This document shows positions 7,922 through 16,671 of a stretch of DNA of 64,000 nucleotides, in pieces; position 1 is the stretch's first letter; each line of letters starts with the position of its first letter. Source of the stretch: Candidatus Cloacimonadota bacterium (GTDB lineage Bacteria; Cloacimonadota; Cloacimonadia; Cloacimonadales; JAIOQZ01); the NCBI GenBank assembly GCA_021108395.1, contig JAIOQZ010000059.1, positions 21,464 to 85,463 on the forward strand, read 5' to 3'. The translations under genes were made by a program, and so were the position numbers. The notes below the pieces were generated by a model. It searched no databases and was not told the origin of the DNA. It saw only the letters and a program-made list of their open reading frames with translations.

Positions 7922-8866
7922 CTATAGTTTCAGCAGATTGTAGTTTGTGAACCCGCCGATTTGCCTGCCGCCGTTAAACAGCTTCTCCACTGTGGAATAG
8001 AACCGATACTTGAGCTTCTCGTGTTTGTGCAGATCACGATAGGGGTTTGGTTTACCGGTTGGTTGCAGCTTGTCCTGCCAGTTCATGGCTGCAATCATCT
8101 CTTGCATAACCTCTGGATGAGCGCCGCGAAACACCTTCAAACGATCAAGCGGGCCATAGTCGAATTCTTTGGGCGCCTTGTTGTAATGCGCCTCGGCTTT
8201 GCTCTTGCCCCAGTGAACCGAATCCAGGGCGCATCGTTTGTTCTGCATCAGATGAGGAGGACGAACCCAGCCATAATGATAGATTTCGGCATCCACATTC
8301 GCCACGTTGAGTTTGGAGGTGCCGCCTTCCTGCCGGGGGTTGTCGTAGGGGTTGAAATGACGGAATGACTGGGCGCTTTGCCAGGAATGAACATCTTCGA
8401 GGTTGCGGATGATGCGGATTTCATGCGGATACCAGCCGTGCCCGCCGTGATAGTGCGAGTAATCGCCCCAGAAATGCTTATAGCGAAACAGCAGGCCTTC
8501 CACCTCTGGCCTGCCAACAAGTTCCTGGCAGCGAGCTTGGATGGCCGGCAGGTATTTCTCGTGAACCACCTCGTCTGCCTGTAGATAGAACAGCCAGTCA
8601 CCGCTGCATTCTCTCTGGGCGATATCTGTTTGCATGGCGTTGATAACGCCCTTTTTATAGAACTCCTCTTCCCAGACAGTATCGATAATTCGTATTTTGG
8701 GATCGTTGATGGCTGCAATCGCTTCCCTCGTGGTATCGCCTTCGTCACCTTTGCCAACGGCAATGATGAACTCGTCACAAATGGGTAGAATGGACTTGAT
8801 CGCTTCCACAATCGGGTAATACAACGAAATCCCATTGCGAACGAAGGAAAACCCGCTGATACTCAT
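7922..8866 (-). CDS. Glycosyltransferase family 2-like protein
   Basis: A 314-residue protein starting MSISGFSFVRNG. It has a GT-A-like N-terminus (CDEFIIAVGKGDEGDTTREA) and WLFYLQADEVVHEKY, where QADE stands in the place of the DxD metal motif. The middle region rich in His and Trp (SHYHGGHGWYPHEIR, VDAEIYHYGWVRPPH) resembles a group of GT2-like proteins found in surface polysaccharide clusters. It is convergent with the upstream block and lies 10 bases downstream of msbA in the same direction, so it is probably co-transcribed with the flippase. Confidence 0.75.
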   Translation of the reverse strand: MSISGFSFVRNGISLYYPIVEAIKSILPICDEFIIAVGKGDEGDTTREAIAAINDPKIRIIDTVWEEEFYKKGVINAMQTDIAQRECSGDWLFYLQADEVVHEKYLPAIQARCQELVGRPEVEGLLFRYKHFWGDYSHYHGGHGWYPHEIRIIRNLEDVHSWQSAQSFRHFNPYDNPRQEGGTSKLNVANVDAEIYHYGWVRPPHLMQNKRCALDSVHWGKSKAEAHYNKAPKEFDYGPLDRLKVFRGAHPEVMQEMIAAMNWQDKLQPTGKPNPYRDLHKHEKLKYRFYSTVEKLFNGGRQIGGFTNYNLLKL

Positions 8867-8876
8867 ACATCACCCC

Positions 8877-10817
8877 TTATTGTCGAGTTCCGTTCTGCCC
8901 ACCGGAATCATCAGTCCGTTCATCATTCGCAGTGAACTGAAGCTCGTACAGATTGCGATAGAGAGGGCAACTCTCGAGCAGCTCCGCATGTGTGCCCATG
9001 CCCGCCACAAGGCCGTTGTCCATCACCACGATCTTGTCACAGGAGAGGATGGTGGACAGGCGGTGAGCGATCATGACGACGGTTCGGTTCTGCGTAGCCT
9101 GCTCAATGCCCAGTTGCACCTTGCGCTCGGCCTGGGTATCCAGTGCGCTGGTGGCTTCGTCGAAGATGAGCACGGGCGGATCGCCGACGATGGCGCGGGC
9201 GATGCAGATTCGCTGCCGCTGTCCGCCGGACAGCCCGCCGCCCTTAGTCTGCAGCATCGTGTCATAGCCCTCGGGCAGTTCGTCGATGAACTCGTCGGCG
9301 TTGGCGATGCGCGCTGCCTGGTGCACCACCTCGTCGTCCACCTCCAGGTGAGTGCCATAGCGGATGTTGTTGCCAACGGTGTCGCTGAACAGGATCGATT
9401 CCTGAGTGACTACGCCGAAGAGGGCGTGCAGGTCGTCGAGGCGTATCTTCTCTACGGGAATGCCGTCTATTGTGATGCTGCCGGCAGTGCGGTCGTACAT
9501 GCGGTTGAGCAGGTTGACCAGCGTTGTTTTGCCCGAGCCGCTCGACCCGACAAGTCCAATCTTCTCGCCCTTGCGAATGGTGAGGTTGACACCCTTAATC
9601 ACCTCGACGCCGGACTTGTAGGCAAAGTGCACATCACGCAGCTCGATGGCCTGTTCAAAGCTGGTTTTGCGCACGGCATCAGTGGCGTTGACAATCTGTG
9701 GTTCGCGGTCAAGAATCGTTCCGATACGATCGAGCGAGACCATAGCCTTGCGGATATTCGTATAGGCGCGTGTCAGGTTTTTGGTGGGGTGCAGCATCGA
9801 GAAGATGGCGAAAAGGAAGGCTGTGAAGTTGCCCAGCGAAAATCCGCCCTCTGAGGCGAGCATGAGATTGCCGCCCAGTAACAGCAGGAACACGCCCACA
9901 AACGTGGAGTTCATCTCGCTGATGGGCAGGTTGAGCACGTTATAGATTTCGGCCTTGCGCCAGTAGCGCGTGAAAAACCTGTTGATGCGGTCGAAGCGGG
10001 CGATCTCGTGTTCCTCGCGGGTGAACGTTTTCACCACCGGCATACTGTTGAGGATTTCCTCTACATTGGAATACATGATCGAGGCCTGGCCCTGCATGCG
10101 TTTGGCGTACTTTTTGATTTTCTTGCCCAGCATACTGACGGCAAGCGAGAACAGCGGCAGGAACACGATTGTCCACAGAAACAGGCGCGGGTTGAGCAGG
10201 CTGGCGATGCGCGCCGCCACCAGCACCGTAAGGATGTCGCGCAGACTGGAGAAAATGGTGTTGATGAAATACTGGCTCACGATGTTCACGTCGTTGATCA
10301 TGCGCACCAGCGAGTCTCCCACCCGATTGGTATGAAAAAAGGCCAGCGACTGCGTCATGTATTGTCGGAACATTCGGCTGCGGATTTCAAACAGCGTATT
10401 GGCGCGGATACGGGTGAAACAGACACGGTTGATGTAGTAAAACACGTTTTTCAGCGCGATGAGCAGCACCACCAGTCCGCTCAGGCTGTACAGCAGCATG
10501 AAGGAATCGGACTGCGCCAGGACTTGCTGCACCTCGACCCACAGCGGTTTCAGCCGGTCAACGTCGAGCAGGACGCTCCACCCGCCATGTGTGGCGAAGT
10601 AATTCGTGGTCAGGTCCCACAGGGTTCGCATGAACGTCCCCAGATCGTGATAAACCACTCCGCTTTTATTGGGCACGAGCACGTTGTCGAACAGGGGCAC
10701 GAGCACAGTAATGCTCACTCCCTGCAACAGGGCATACAGGATCATCGTCAGGAACCCGACAATCAGGTATCCGCGGTGACTGAGAATGATCGCGTAGATT
10801 TTATTCAGGTTTTTCAT
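8877..10817 (-). CDS. msbA: ABC transporter, MsbA-type lipid flippase (TM-NBD fusion)
   Basis: A 646-residue half-transporter. About 330 residues with six predicted membrane helices are followed by an ATPase domain: Walker A GLVGSSGSGKTTL, signature LSGGQRQRICIARA, Walker B VLIFDEATSALD, and H-loop IAHRLSTI. MsbA-type proteins flip lipid A-core or other lipid-linked glycans across the inner membrane, which fits the neighbouring glycosyltransferases. I chose ATG 10817 (GGCGAGGAAA upstream); a TTG-started extension to 10925 runs into a repeat and lacks family character. A protein or drug exporter of the same family cannot be ruled out. Confidence 0.85.
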   Translation of the reverse strand: MKNLNKIYAIILSHRGYLIVGFLTMILYALLQGVSITVLVPLFDNVLVPNKSGVVYHDLGTFMRTLWDLTTNYFATHGGWSVLLDVDRLKPLWVEVQQVLAQSDSFMLLYSLSGLVVLLIALKNVFYYINRVCFTRIRANTLFEIRSRMFRQYMTQSLAFFHTNRVGDSLVRMINDVNIVSQYFINTIFSSLRDILTVLVAARIASLLNPRLFLWTIVFLPLFSLAVSMLGKKIKKYAKRMQGQASIMYSNVEEILNSMPVVKTFTREEHEIARFDRINRFFTRYWRKAEIYNVLNLPISEMNSTFVGVFLLLLGGNLMLASEGGFSLGNFTAFLFAIFSMLHPTKNLTRAYTNIRKAMVSLDRIGTILDREPQIVNATDAVRKTSFEQAIELRDVHFAYKSGVEVIKGVNLTIRKGEKIGLVGSSGSGKTTLVNLLNRMYDRTAGSITIDGIPVEKIRLDDLHALFGVVTQESILFSDTVGNNIRYGTHLEVDDEVVHQAARIANADEFIDELPEGYDTMLQTKGGGLSGGQRQRICIARAIVGDPPVLIFDEATSALDTQAERKVQLGIEQATQNRTVVMIAHRLSTILSCDKIVVMDNGLVAGMGTHAELLESCPLYRNLYELQFTANDERTDDSGGQNGTRQ

Positions 10818-10850
10818 TTTCCTCGCCGATGCTGAATTTACACTATCGAC

Positions 10851-10879
10851 ATGATGAATACCAACGCAGTCGGTGTCAA
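10851..10879 (-). promoter_or_regulatory. Probable promoter of msbA
   Basis: On the minus strand TTGACA (10879-10874) and CATCAT (about 10856-10851, 4 of 6 to consensus) are 17 bases apart, roughly 30 bases upstream of the msbA start. Confidence 0.4.
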
Positions 10880-10901
10880 TCACTTTTCGCGGCGCAAGAG
10901 C

Positions 10902-10920
10902 AAGGGCAAAGCCCCATCTT
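10902..10920. repeat. 19-bp repeat, second copy at 57873-57891
   Basis: AAGGGCAAAGCCCCATCTT occurs here and, identically, at 57873-57891. It sits in a gap behind the terminator of a minus-strand gene, as the other copy sits just behind a minus-strand gene end. It probably belongs to a dispersed extragenic element. Confidence 0.6.
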
Positions 10921-10923
10921 AAC

Positions 10924-10952
10924 AAAAAAAAGCCCCGAGAACACTCGGGGCT
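10924..10952 (-). terminator. Intrinsic terminator of the LPP20-like gene
   Basis: Reading the minus strand, AGCCCCGAG (10952-10944) pairs with CTCGGGGCT (10939-10931) across a 4-base loop and is followed by a run of T (10930-10924). It separates the lipoprotein gene from msbA. Confidence 0.88.
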
Positions 10953-10973
10953 TTCATTGTTGCAAAGGTGGTG

Positions 10974-11513
10974 TCAGTTTCTGTCCAACTCGGTTTGCAG
11001 CTCATCGAAGGCCTGGGTGGCCTTGAAGGCGTTGTAGAGCGCTTCTTCGTTCTGGATCTGGTTCATCAGGTTGCGGTTGACGGTCTCCTTGGGAACGGCG
11101 ATGCGCACGAATGTCTGGTAGCGGCCGTTATCGAGGATAATCGTTTCCTGTTTGTTCACCATCGCGCCCTGAAAGCTGGCGTCGGTGACAGATTTGATTA
11201 CCTTGCTGGTGAGGGCGAGCACCTGGGGGTTCTCGCGTCCAGCTTCCTCTTCGTAGTTCTTCACCATGCCGGCCACTTTGGTTTCCACATACTGCGACGC
11301 CATGAGAATGGCGTTTGCGTAGGCGGCGTCATAGGAACTGGTCTGCGACACTTTGGTGTCCATGCCGAAGCTGTAAACCTGGTCGGGATTGCCCTGCACC
11401 ATCCACCAATCTGGATAGTAGGCTCTATTCACACCGGGTTTGTCTTCGCCACCGCAAGCCATAACGAGTGCGGCAACTGCTACAAGGAAAAGAGCGATTC
11501 GCATTGTTTTCAT
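10974..11513 (-). CDS. LPP20-like lipoprotein
   Basis: A 179-residue protein with a lipoprotein signal peptide and lipobox LVMAC (Cys20). The mature part has WWMVQGNPDQVYSFG and a long amphipathic helix with many Ala (SSYDAAYANAILMASQYVE), then GRYQTFVRIAVPKETVN, which matches the LPP20/outer-membrane lipoprotein pattern in which a small alpha/beta domain follows the anchor. A strong AAGGAGGA ribosome-binding site precedes ATG 11513. The gene has its own terminator and appears monocistronic. Its role is unknown; such proteins are usually envelope components. Confidence 0.65.
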   Translation of the reverse strand: MKTMRIALFLVAVAALVMACGGEDKPGVNRAYYPDWWMVQGNPDQVYSFGMDTKVSQTSSYDAAYANAILMASQYVETKVAGMVKNYEEEAGRENPQVLALTSKVIKSVTDASFQGAMVNKQETIILDNGRYQTFVRIAVPKETVNRNLMNQIQNEEALYNAFKATQAFDELQTELDRN

Positions 11514-11704
11514 AGTATCCTCCTTGGATTAATCCATTTTGTTACACCGAAAAGAACCGGATGGAAGCAGACTGTCAAGCTTTTCCACCACCCATGCAAA
11601 AAGAAATAACGCGCACTATGGCTCACTATTTCACTCTTTCTTTTTCGGGCGGGCAGTAGGAAGCCAGAGGCGGGCTAAGAGTTGCTACCAAGAGCGCCCA
11701 GTCA
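11514..11704. other. Intergenic region with TTGACA on the minus strand
   Basis: The region holds a minus-strand TTGACA at 11578-11573 facing the lipoprotein gene, without a good -10 at 16-18 bases. No ORF or terminator is convincing. Confidence 0.4.
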
Positions 11705-12529
11705 CTACAGATCGAGCGTTTCTTCAGGGTTGCCTATCAGTTCGTCAACGCGGATGAGACGGATATAGCCCTGGTTGGGGCGATTCAGGTCGATGCCGTT
11801 TTCTCGCAGGAGATTGAACAAGCCCAGGCCGAGATTGCGGTCGCGCACGGTGCAGACCACCATCGTCGTCTCCTTGCTCTTGCCCGGCGACAGATAGCTC
11901 AATCCCGCGAATACCGGCATCTCGTAGGCCATCTTGCGCGCCATTGATTGGCCATCGATGACGAGAGCGTTGGTGATGCCCAGCTCTACGAGCGCCCCCA
12001 GCAGGTCATCGAGGCGTTTGCGCTCGTGCAGCACCACCTGCATCGAGTAGATCGTCGATTCGCCCGATTCCTGCTCGATTTGATCGTGCCGCGCAAGCAG
12101 GTCGAGGACATCGCGAGCCGTTTGCGCTTCCAATAACTTCTGGCGAAATTCAGGGTTCTTCAGCAGGCGCGACGACTTGGCGAGTAACTGAAGGTATTGC
12201 CGGTTGTCGCGCTGTGGAGTCCCAAAGAAAAACACCAGCCGCGCCGGCCCCATCTCGGGGTTACCGTAGTCCAGCCCCTCGCGCAGGACGAGGATGCACA
12301 GGAAAAGCTTCTCGCACTCGTCGCTGCGGGCATGCGGCAAAGCCACCCCTGGCGTCAACTCCGTGTTCGACTTCTCTTCGCGCTCCAGCAACGCCCGCAG
12401 AAACGCTTTGCGATCCACCACCAGGTCCTGGTTATAGACATGGTTGACCATCTTCTCGAAAAGCTCCGCCTTGCTCTTCACGTCCGGGTCGAGGATGATG
12501 AGCGATTCACTGGTATAGTCTGTCCACAT
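11705..12529 (-). CDS. PTS EIIA(Ntr/Fru)-type domain fused to a PII-like domain
   Basis: Residues 1-150 form a PtsN/EIIA-fructose-type domain with the phospho-acceptor histidine in GVALPHARSD (His66) and the LVFFFGTP strand. Residues from about 160 to 270 (MQVVLHERKRLDDLLGALVE, TTMVVCTVRD, GYIRLIRVDELIG) have the beta-alpha-beta pattern of a GlnB/PII-like sensor. The gene starts 8 bases after the stop of a CPA2-type antiporter, so a regulatory subunit for that transporter is a reasonable inference. No EIIB or EIIC is nearby, so sugar uptake is unlikely. The PII assignment rests on pattern only. Confidence 0.75.
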   Translation of the reverse strand: MWTDYTSESLIILDPDVKSKAELFEKMVNHVYNQDLVVDRKAFLRALLEREEKSNTELTPGVALPHARSDECEKLFLCILVLREGLDYGNPEMGPARLVFFFGTPQRDNRQYLQLLAKSSRLLKNPEFRQKLLEAQTARDVLDLLARHDQIEQESGESTIYSMQVVLHERKRLDDLLGALVELGITNALVIDGQSMARKMAYEMPVFAGLSYLSPGKSKETTMVVCTVRDRNLGLGLFNLLRENGIDLNRPNQGYIRLIRVDELIGNPEETLDL

Positions 12530-12537
12530 GCGTTCTC

Positions 12538-13725
12538 CTAAAATGTCTTGCGTTGCAAGCGCGTGTAGCTGATTTTGAGCAATATGGGCGTAATGAACGC
12601 GCTGACGATGACCGCCATAATGGTAGCTGAGTAGTCTGCCGGGCCGATTAGTTGCCGCTGCATGGCCATGCCGGCCACGATGAGCGCTACCTCCCCGCGT
12701 GGCATCATGCCAATGCCAACGCGCAGCGAGCGCAGCGTGTCGAAGCCGCTGAGACGTGCGCCAGCCATGCTGCCGACAAACTTCGTCACCAGCGCGATGG
12801 CGATGAACGCCGCCAGATACGCCACGCCGGAATGCATATGCTTCAGGTCAATCATCAGTCCGATGTGCACGAAAAAGACATCGATGAAGAGCAAACGGCC
12901 TGCCGAGGCAATCTCGCGCTGCACCGTGTGTCTGTAGCCGGTTTGCCCGATGAACAGCCCAGCGAAGTAGGCGCCGGTGATGGCGGCAATCTCGGCATAC
13001 TCGGCCAGCCAGCCAAAGAAGAAAATGGCGACCACGGCCAGTGCCGGAGCCGAAGCTTCGAGGTTCAAGCGAGACAGGTTGTGAAACAACGGAATGAAGA
13101 AGTAGCGGCCCAACAACACTATCGCCACAAAGAAACCGACAATCTTGAGCAGTGGCAACAACTGGCCGATAAGTCCGGCCGCACCGTGAACAGTAGCTTC
13201 CCCTGGTGCCCCGTGGCCTGCGGCAAGTCCGAACACAAAGCTGAGCAGCAGGATACCCAGGATGTCGTCGAGGATGGCGGCGTTGACGATGCAGCGTCCC
13301 TCCGCGCCCTTCATCTTGCCCAGGTCCATCAGCGTCATCACCGAGACGCTCACGCTGGTAGCCGTCATGATGATGCCGATTACCAGGCTGTGAAACAGTT
13401 GGCCATTTTGCAGCCACGACAGCAGAAATCCGCCGCCGAATGGCAGCACTACCCCGCCCAGAGCCGGCAGCGCGGCACGACGCGCCTCCTCGCGGATACG
13501 CTTCAGGTCGGTCTCGAGCCCTGCCTCGAACAGCAGGAACAGCACGCCGATACGCGCAATCCACCGGATTACCTCACCGTCATGCACCAGGCATAGCTGG
13601 CCCAGCACAACGCCCAGCAGCAGCATCCCGATAACCGGTGGCTGGCCCATCCTGCGAAACAGCGCCGACAGCAGTTTCGAGGCGAACAGTATCAGCGCAA
13701 GTTGCAGCAAAAGATTATGATCCAC
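12538..13725 (-). CDS. Cation/proton antiporter, CPA2 family
   Basis: A 395-residue integral membrane protein with about eleven to twelve hydrophobic segments. Family features are MGQPPVIGMLLLGVVLG near the N-terminus, FEAGLETDLKRI, and VNAAILDDILGILLL with the paired Asp residues of the ion site. The start is GTG 13725 with a GGGAGGTG site; an upstream extension to 13920 lies inside mltG in another frame and is not protein-like. It overlaps mltG by 11 bases. Unlike KefB/KefC it has no attached TrkA-N domain; the adjacent EIIA/PII protein may supply the control. Confidence 0.88.
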   Translation of the reverse strand: MDHNLLLQLALILFASKLLSALFRRMGQPPVIGMLLLGVVLGQLCLVHDGEVIRWIARIGVLFLLFEAGLETDLKRIREEARRAALPALGGVVLPFGGGFLLSWLQNGQLFHSLVIGIIMTATSVSVSVMTLMDLGKMKGAEGRCIVNAAILDDILGILLLSFVFGLAAGHGAPGEATVHGAAGLIGQLLPLLKIVGFFVAIVLLGRYFFIPLFHNLSRLNLEASAPALAVVAIFFFGWLAEYAEIAAITGAYFAGLFIGQTGYRHTVQREIASAGRLLFIDVFFVHIGLMIDLKHMHSGVAYLAAFIAIALVTKFVGSMAGARLSGFDTLRSLRVGIGMMPRGEVALIVAGMAMQRQLIGPADYSATIMAVIVSAFITPILLKISYTRLQRKTF

Positions 13726-14731
13726 GCCGCACCTCCCAGCGTTGTCGTTTGTGCTCCTCGAAGTTTGTCGAAAACCGATGCCTGCCCTGGCCGTCGGCAA
13801 TGAAGTACAAGTAGCGGCTGTCGGTCGGTTGCAGCGCCGCCCTGATGGATGACAGGGATGGCGAGCAGATGGGCGTTGGTGGCAACCCCCGGTGTCTGTA
13901 TGTGTTGAACGGCGAGACAATGTCGAGATCTTCGAACAGCAGCTTGTGGCGTTCTATGCCTCGCTGTGACAGAGCATAGAGCACTGTGGGGCATGCCTGC
14001 AACGCCATTCCGCGTTCGAGACGATTCAAAAACACGCCGGCAATCAACGGCTTTTCTTCCTCCACCATCGCCTCACGCTCGATAATCGAGGCGAGCACCA
14101 GCGTTTCATAGCCATTCAGCGGAAAACCCTCGGCAAGGCGCAGACTGTCGGCAACCAGCGCGAACTGAGCCACCATGCGCCGCAGGACGCCACGCTCGGC
14201 CAAAGGTTCATCGGCTTTCATGAAGTAGGTCTCGGGATAGAGAAAACCCTCGAGCGAGTGTATCCCTCTCAGACGCTGGCCAAAGAGCGAGTCGGGTAGC
14301 AGGGAACTGACAAAGCTGGTGTCGGCCAACAGGTCGTTGTAGCGCTGTGCATCGCCCAGATTGTGAGAAACCAGCAGCGACACGGTTTGTCCAAGACGCA
14401 GGCCTTCGGGGATGGTGAGCCGCACATGGGGTTCAAAACTGTTACCGTTGCGCAGTCGGGAGACCAGCGAAGGCAGTGAAACGTCGCCCTCGAAGTGATA
14501 GGTGCCGCGTCCCAGGCGTGACTCGTCACCGGTTGCCTTCACCCAAAGACGAAACGGCAGCGGGTGACGGATAAGCCCGGCGCGATGCAGGCTGTCGGCG
14601 ATGGCGGCGGCGGTGGCGCCATGCCTGACCACGAACGTGGCGCTGTCGATGTGAACAGGCATAGTGAGCCAGGTCGTCACGCCCAGCGCGAGAAGTATCA
14701 AAACCAGTAGCGAGGCCAGCAGTCGTTTCAT
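13715..14731 (-). CDS. mltG: Endolytic murein transglycosylase MltG
   Basis: A 338-residue YceG/MltG protein: one N-terminal membrane helix (residues 4-26), a LysM-like part (FVVRHGATAAAIADSLHRAG), then the catalytic domain with VLASIIEREAMVEEEKPLIA, whose first Glu in IIEREA is the expected catalytic residue, and NTYRHRGLPPTPICSPS near the C-terminus. It cleaves nascent glycan strands and sets their length. It starts at an ATGA overlap with ruvX and overlaps the antiporter start, so it sits in the middle of a minus-strand operon. Confidence 0.95.
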   Translation of the reverse strand: MKRLLASLLVLILLALGVTTWLTMPVHIDSATFVVRHGATAAAIADSLHRAGLIRHPLPFRLWVKATGDESRLGRGTYHFEGDVSLPSLVSRLRNGNSFEPHVRLTIPEGLRLGQTVSLLVSHNLGDAQRYNDLLADTSFVSSLLPDSLFGQRLRGIHSLEGFLYPETYFMKADEPLAERGVLRRMVAQFALVADSLRLAEGFPLNGYETLVLASIIEREAMVEEEKPLIAGVFLNRLERGMALQACPTVLYALSQRGIERHKLLFEDLDIVSPFNTYRHRGLPPTPICSPSLSSIRAALQPTDSRYLYFIADGQGRHRFSTNFEEHKRQRWEVRRGS

Positions 14732-15168
14732 CGATGCTCCGCCTGCTCCGGGCGTTGCGCCAGATATGTCTGGAGCAGCACGGCTGCGGCTGTGCAGTCC
14801 ATCTGCTTGCGGCTGGCGCGAACATCCAGCCCCTTGTCACGGAGGATTTGGCCGGCATCGTCGCTGGTATAGCGTTCATCGCGCCAAATGAGAGGTACAC
14901 CCAATGCGGGACGCAACAGATCGGCAAACTCGCGAGTTCGAGTGGTTTGCGGGGTGTCGTGGCCTTCGAGCCCCAGCGGCAAGCCCAGTATCACCTCGCC
15001 CACGCTCTCCTGGAGAACGATGCTTGTTATGCGGCGCACAAGCTCGTCGTCACCTGTATTGTCGAGGGTGTCAAAAGGCCTGGCTATCATTTGCAGAGGG
15101 TCACTGATAGCGATTCCCACACGGCGGCTGCCGTAGTCAATTGCCAGAATGCGAAACAGGTCGCTCAT
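14728..15168 (-). CDS. ruvX: Putative pre-16S rRNA nuclease / Holliday-junction resolvase-like YqgF (RuvX)
   Basis: The 146-residue product has the RNase H-like fold signatures AIDYGSRRVGIAISDP at the N-terminus, VILGLPLGLEGHD in the middle and LIWRDERYTSDDA at the third acidic strand, all typical of YqgF. The family matures the 5' end of 16S rRNA in E. coli. Pairing of yqgF with mltG is common in bacteria. It is 9 bases from the lipoprotein gene upstream and overlaps mltG by 4. Confidence 0.95.
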   Translation of the reverse strand: MSDLFRILAIDYGSRRVGIAISDPLQMIARPFDTLDNTGDDELVRRITSIVLQESVGEVILGLPLGLEGHDTPQTTRTREFADLLRPALGVPLIWRDERYTSDDAGQILRDKGLDVRASRKQMDCTAAAVLLQTYLAQRPEQAEHR

Positions 15169-15177
15169 GAAAGGGGG

Positions 15178-15774
15178 TCAGGTGCTTGATTGATCTTGCC
15201 AGCGCTCAATCTTCCAGACGCCGTCCTTCTCGACGACGAAGAACAGAGCGTAGCCGCCAGCGGCAATGTCTTGATAGTTACCGGCGAATGTAAGGCGAAG
15301 ATCGAAGTAGCAGGGAATGATGAGACGGCTTTCATAGCCATCCTGAGCGTCCTGCTGCCATACTTCCTCGGGGGGAATCTGTAGATCGAGCGAGATGGCC
15401 GAAGGCGCTGACAGCGCACCATCGGACGAGCCGTAGCCGAACAGATTTTCGTGATAGCGCACTTCGACATCGTAGTCCCACCAGTCGTCGCGCAGGCCGT
15501 CGCAGTCCATATCGACACCCAATTCGACGGATTCGGCGCCGATGAGAACGAAGCGAAAAGATGTTGCGAGGCACTGCTTGTAGAGTTCGATGTCACGGTG
15601 GTTGTAGGCGTCTTCGAGGTTGAGCAGGAGTTGAAGGGGAGAATCGGCGCTGCGGACAACAGGCGTGACACTTAGTTTACGCATGTCTGGGCGAAACGGG
15701 TTTTCGCAGGAAACCGTAAACAAAGTTAACAGCAAGGCGGTTACACCACCTAATATTTTATGGCCTGTACGCAT
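15178..15774 (-). CDS. Lipoprotein of unknown function, paralogue of its upstream neighbour
   Basis: A 198-residue protein with a signal peptide ending in lipobox TVSCENPF. The mature part has a short nuclear-transport-factor-2-like pattern: LLNLEDAYNHRDIELYKQCL, FRFVLIGAE, and a final beta strand with GVWKIERWQDQS. The neighbouring lipoprotein (15758-16348) ends with the similar GLWRLASWQDS and has the same order of elements, so the two are probably duplicates. The genes overlap by 17 bases. Function is unknown; envelope location is inferred from the lipobox. Confidence 0.6.
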   Translation of the reverse strand: MRTGHKILGGVTALLLTLFTVSCENPFRPDMRKLSVTPVVRSADSPLQLLLNLEDAYNHRDIELYKQCLATSFRFVLIGAESVELGVDMDCDGLRDDWWDYDVEVRYHENLFGYGSSDGALSAPSAISLDLQIPPEEVWQQDAQDGYESRLIIPCYFDLRLTFAGNYQDIAAGGYALFFVVEKDGVWKIERWQDQSST

Positions 15775-16348
15775 CTTTCATCCGCCCCCAACTAGTTGAT
15801 TCATTATCTTTTCTACTGTCCTGCCACGAGGCGAGACGCCACAGGCCGTCACTGCCCCGAAACATCTCTATGGCCAGACGCCCCTCATACACCATCGGCG
15901 ATTCAATCTCACCCCAGAAAATATCGAGCTGGTAATCTCGCACTACCGTCGCTTCGTCGCCCTCGAAAACGTCGTCAATGCCCTCCACCAGCGTCAGATC
16001 GACCTGGTTGCCACCCATGTATGACGAGACAAACACCTGCAACAGAACGCTTTCTTCCGTACCGGCGTCCCACTCCGAAAGCACGCCATACTCGATGACA
16101 TCCTGCTGGTCGCAACTGAACACAAAATCCGGCGTGAGGATTTCGCCATACTTAGCGCCGTTCTGGTTAAACATCCAGGCAAAGCGCAGGTTGTCCAGCG
16201 CCATCTGCGGCGACACCGGAAACGGGTTCCAGTCTGCTGTTTCGGCTGGATCCTCGGCTTCTCGCGGGTCAAATATATTGCACGAGGCAAGCATCAGCGC
16301 CGCCAGCAGCAGCAAGCTAAACCTTGTCAGTGTCGTCGGTTCCCTCAT
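15758..16348 (-). CDS. Lipoprotein of unknown function, paralogue of its downstream neighbour
   Basis: A 196-residue protein with a signal peptide and lipobox MLASCNIFDP. The mature part starts LDNLRFAWMFNQNGAKYGEIL, continues with TPDFVFSCDQQD and ends with GLWRLASWQDSRKDN, the same layout as the lipoprotein encoded just downstream. The ATG at 16348 gives a standard signal peptide; the frame also allows ATG 16384, which adds 12 residues. It overlaps the coiled-coil gene before it by 32 bases. No function is known. Confidence 0.55.
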   Translation of the reverse strand: MREPTTLTRFSLLLLAALMLASCNIFDPREAEDPAETADWNPFPVSPQMALDNLRFAWMFNQNGAKYGEILTPDFVFSCDQQDVIEYGVLSEWDAGTEESVLLQVFVSSYMGGNQVDLTLVEGIDDVFEGDEATVVRDYQLDIFWGEIESPMVYEGRLAIEMFRGSDGLWRLASWQDSRKDNESTSWGRMKDAYRP

Positions 16349-16652
16349 TTTCACAGGGCGCCCCACGGCCAGCAATTCCGTCAAACTCGCTCTGGCGCTG
16401 CCGCACCTCGACTTGCAGGCTGTCTATCTTGCCCAGCAGGGCGGTAACATCGGCATCTTCGGGCAGGGCATCACGATGCTCGCACACCCAGGCGCCGATT
16501 TCACTCTGATAATCGTTGATTTCACCGCGCAGGGTAGAAATCTTGAGTTTGAGCGAACCCATGCGCGCCAGGCGTTCAGATTCGCTGATAATCTTGTTCA
16601 ACAGGACTTCTGCATCGCGTTTGAGCGAATCCAGCCTGATGTGTCTTCTCAT
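16317..16652 (-). CDS. Small coiled-coil protein of unknown function
   Basis: A 111-residue charged helical protein (SLKRDAEVLLNKIISESER, LKISTLRGEINDYQSEIG, LLGKIDSLQVEVRQRQSEF) with heptad-like spacing and no membrane segment. It begins the minus-strand operon behind an AGAGG site and a promoter-like pair at 16700-16672. It may be a structural partner of the envelope proteins encoded after it. I do not recognise a family. Confidence 0.55.
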   Translation of the reverse strand: MRRHIRLDSLKRDAEVLLNKIISESERLARMGSLKLKISTLRGEINDYQSEIGAWVCEHRDALPEDADVTALLGKIDSLQVEVRQRQSEFDGIAGRGAPCENEGTDDTDKV

Positions 16653-16671
16653 GTTGAACCTCTTAAATTAG

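Noticed and set aside
8835..9854. 339-residue plus-strand ORF
   Set aside because: Antisense to the ATPase domain of msbA.
13726..13920. N-terminal extension of the antiporter
   Set aside because: It reads Arg/Thr/Pro-rich noise inside mltG; GTG 13725 has a good ribosome-binding site and begins the family sequence.
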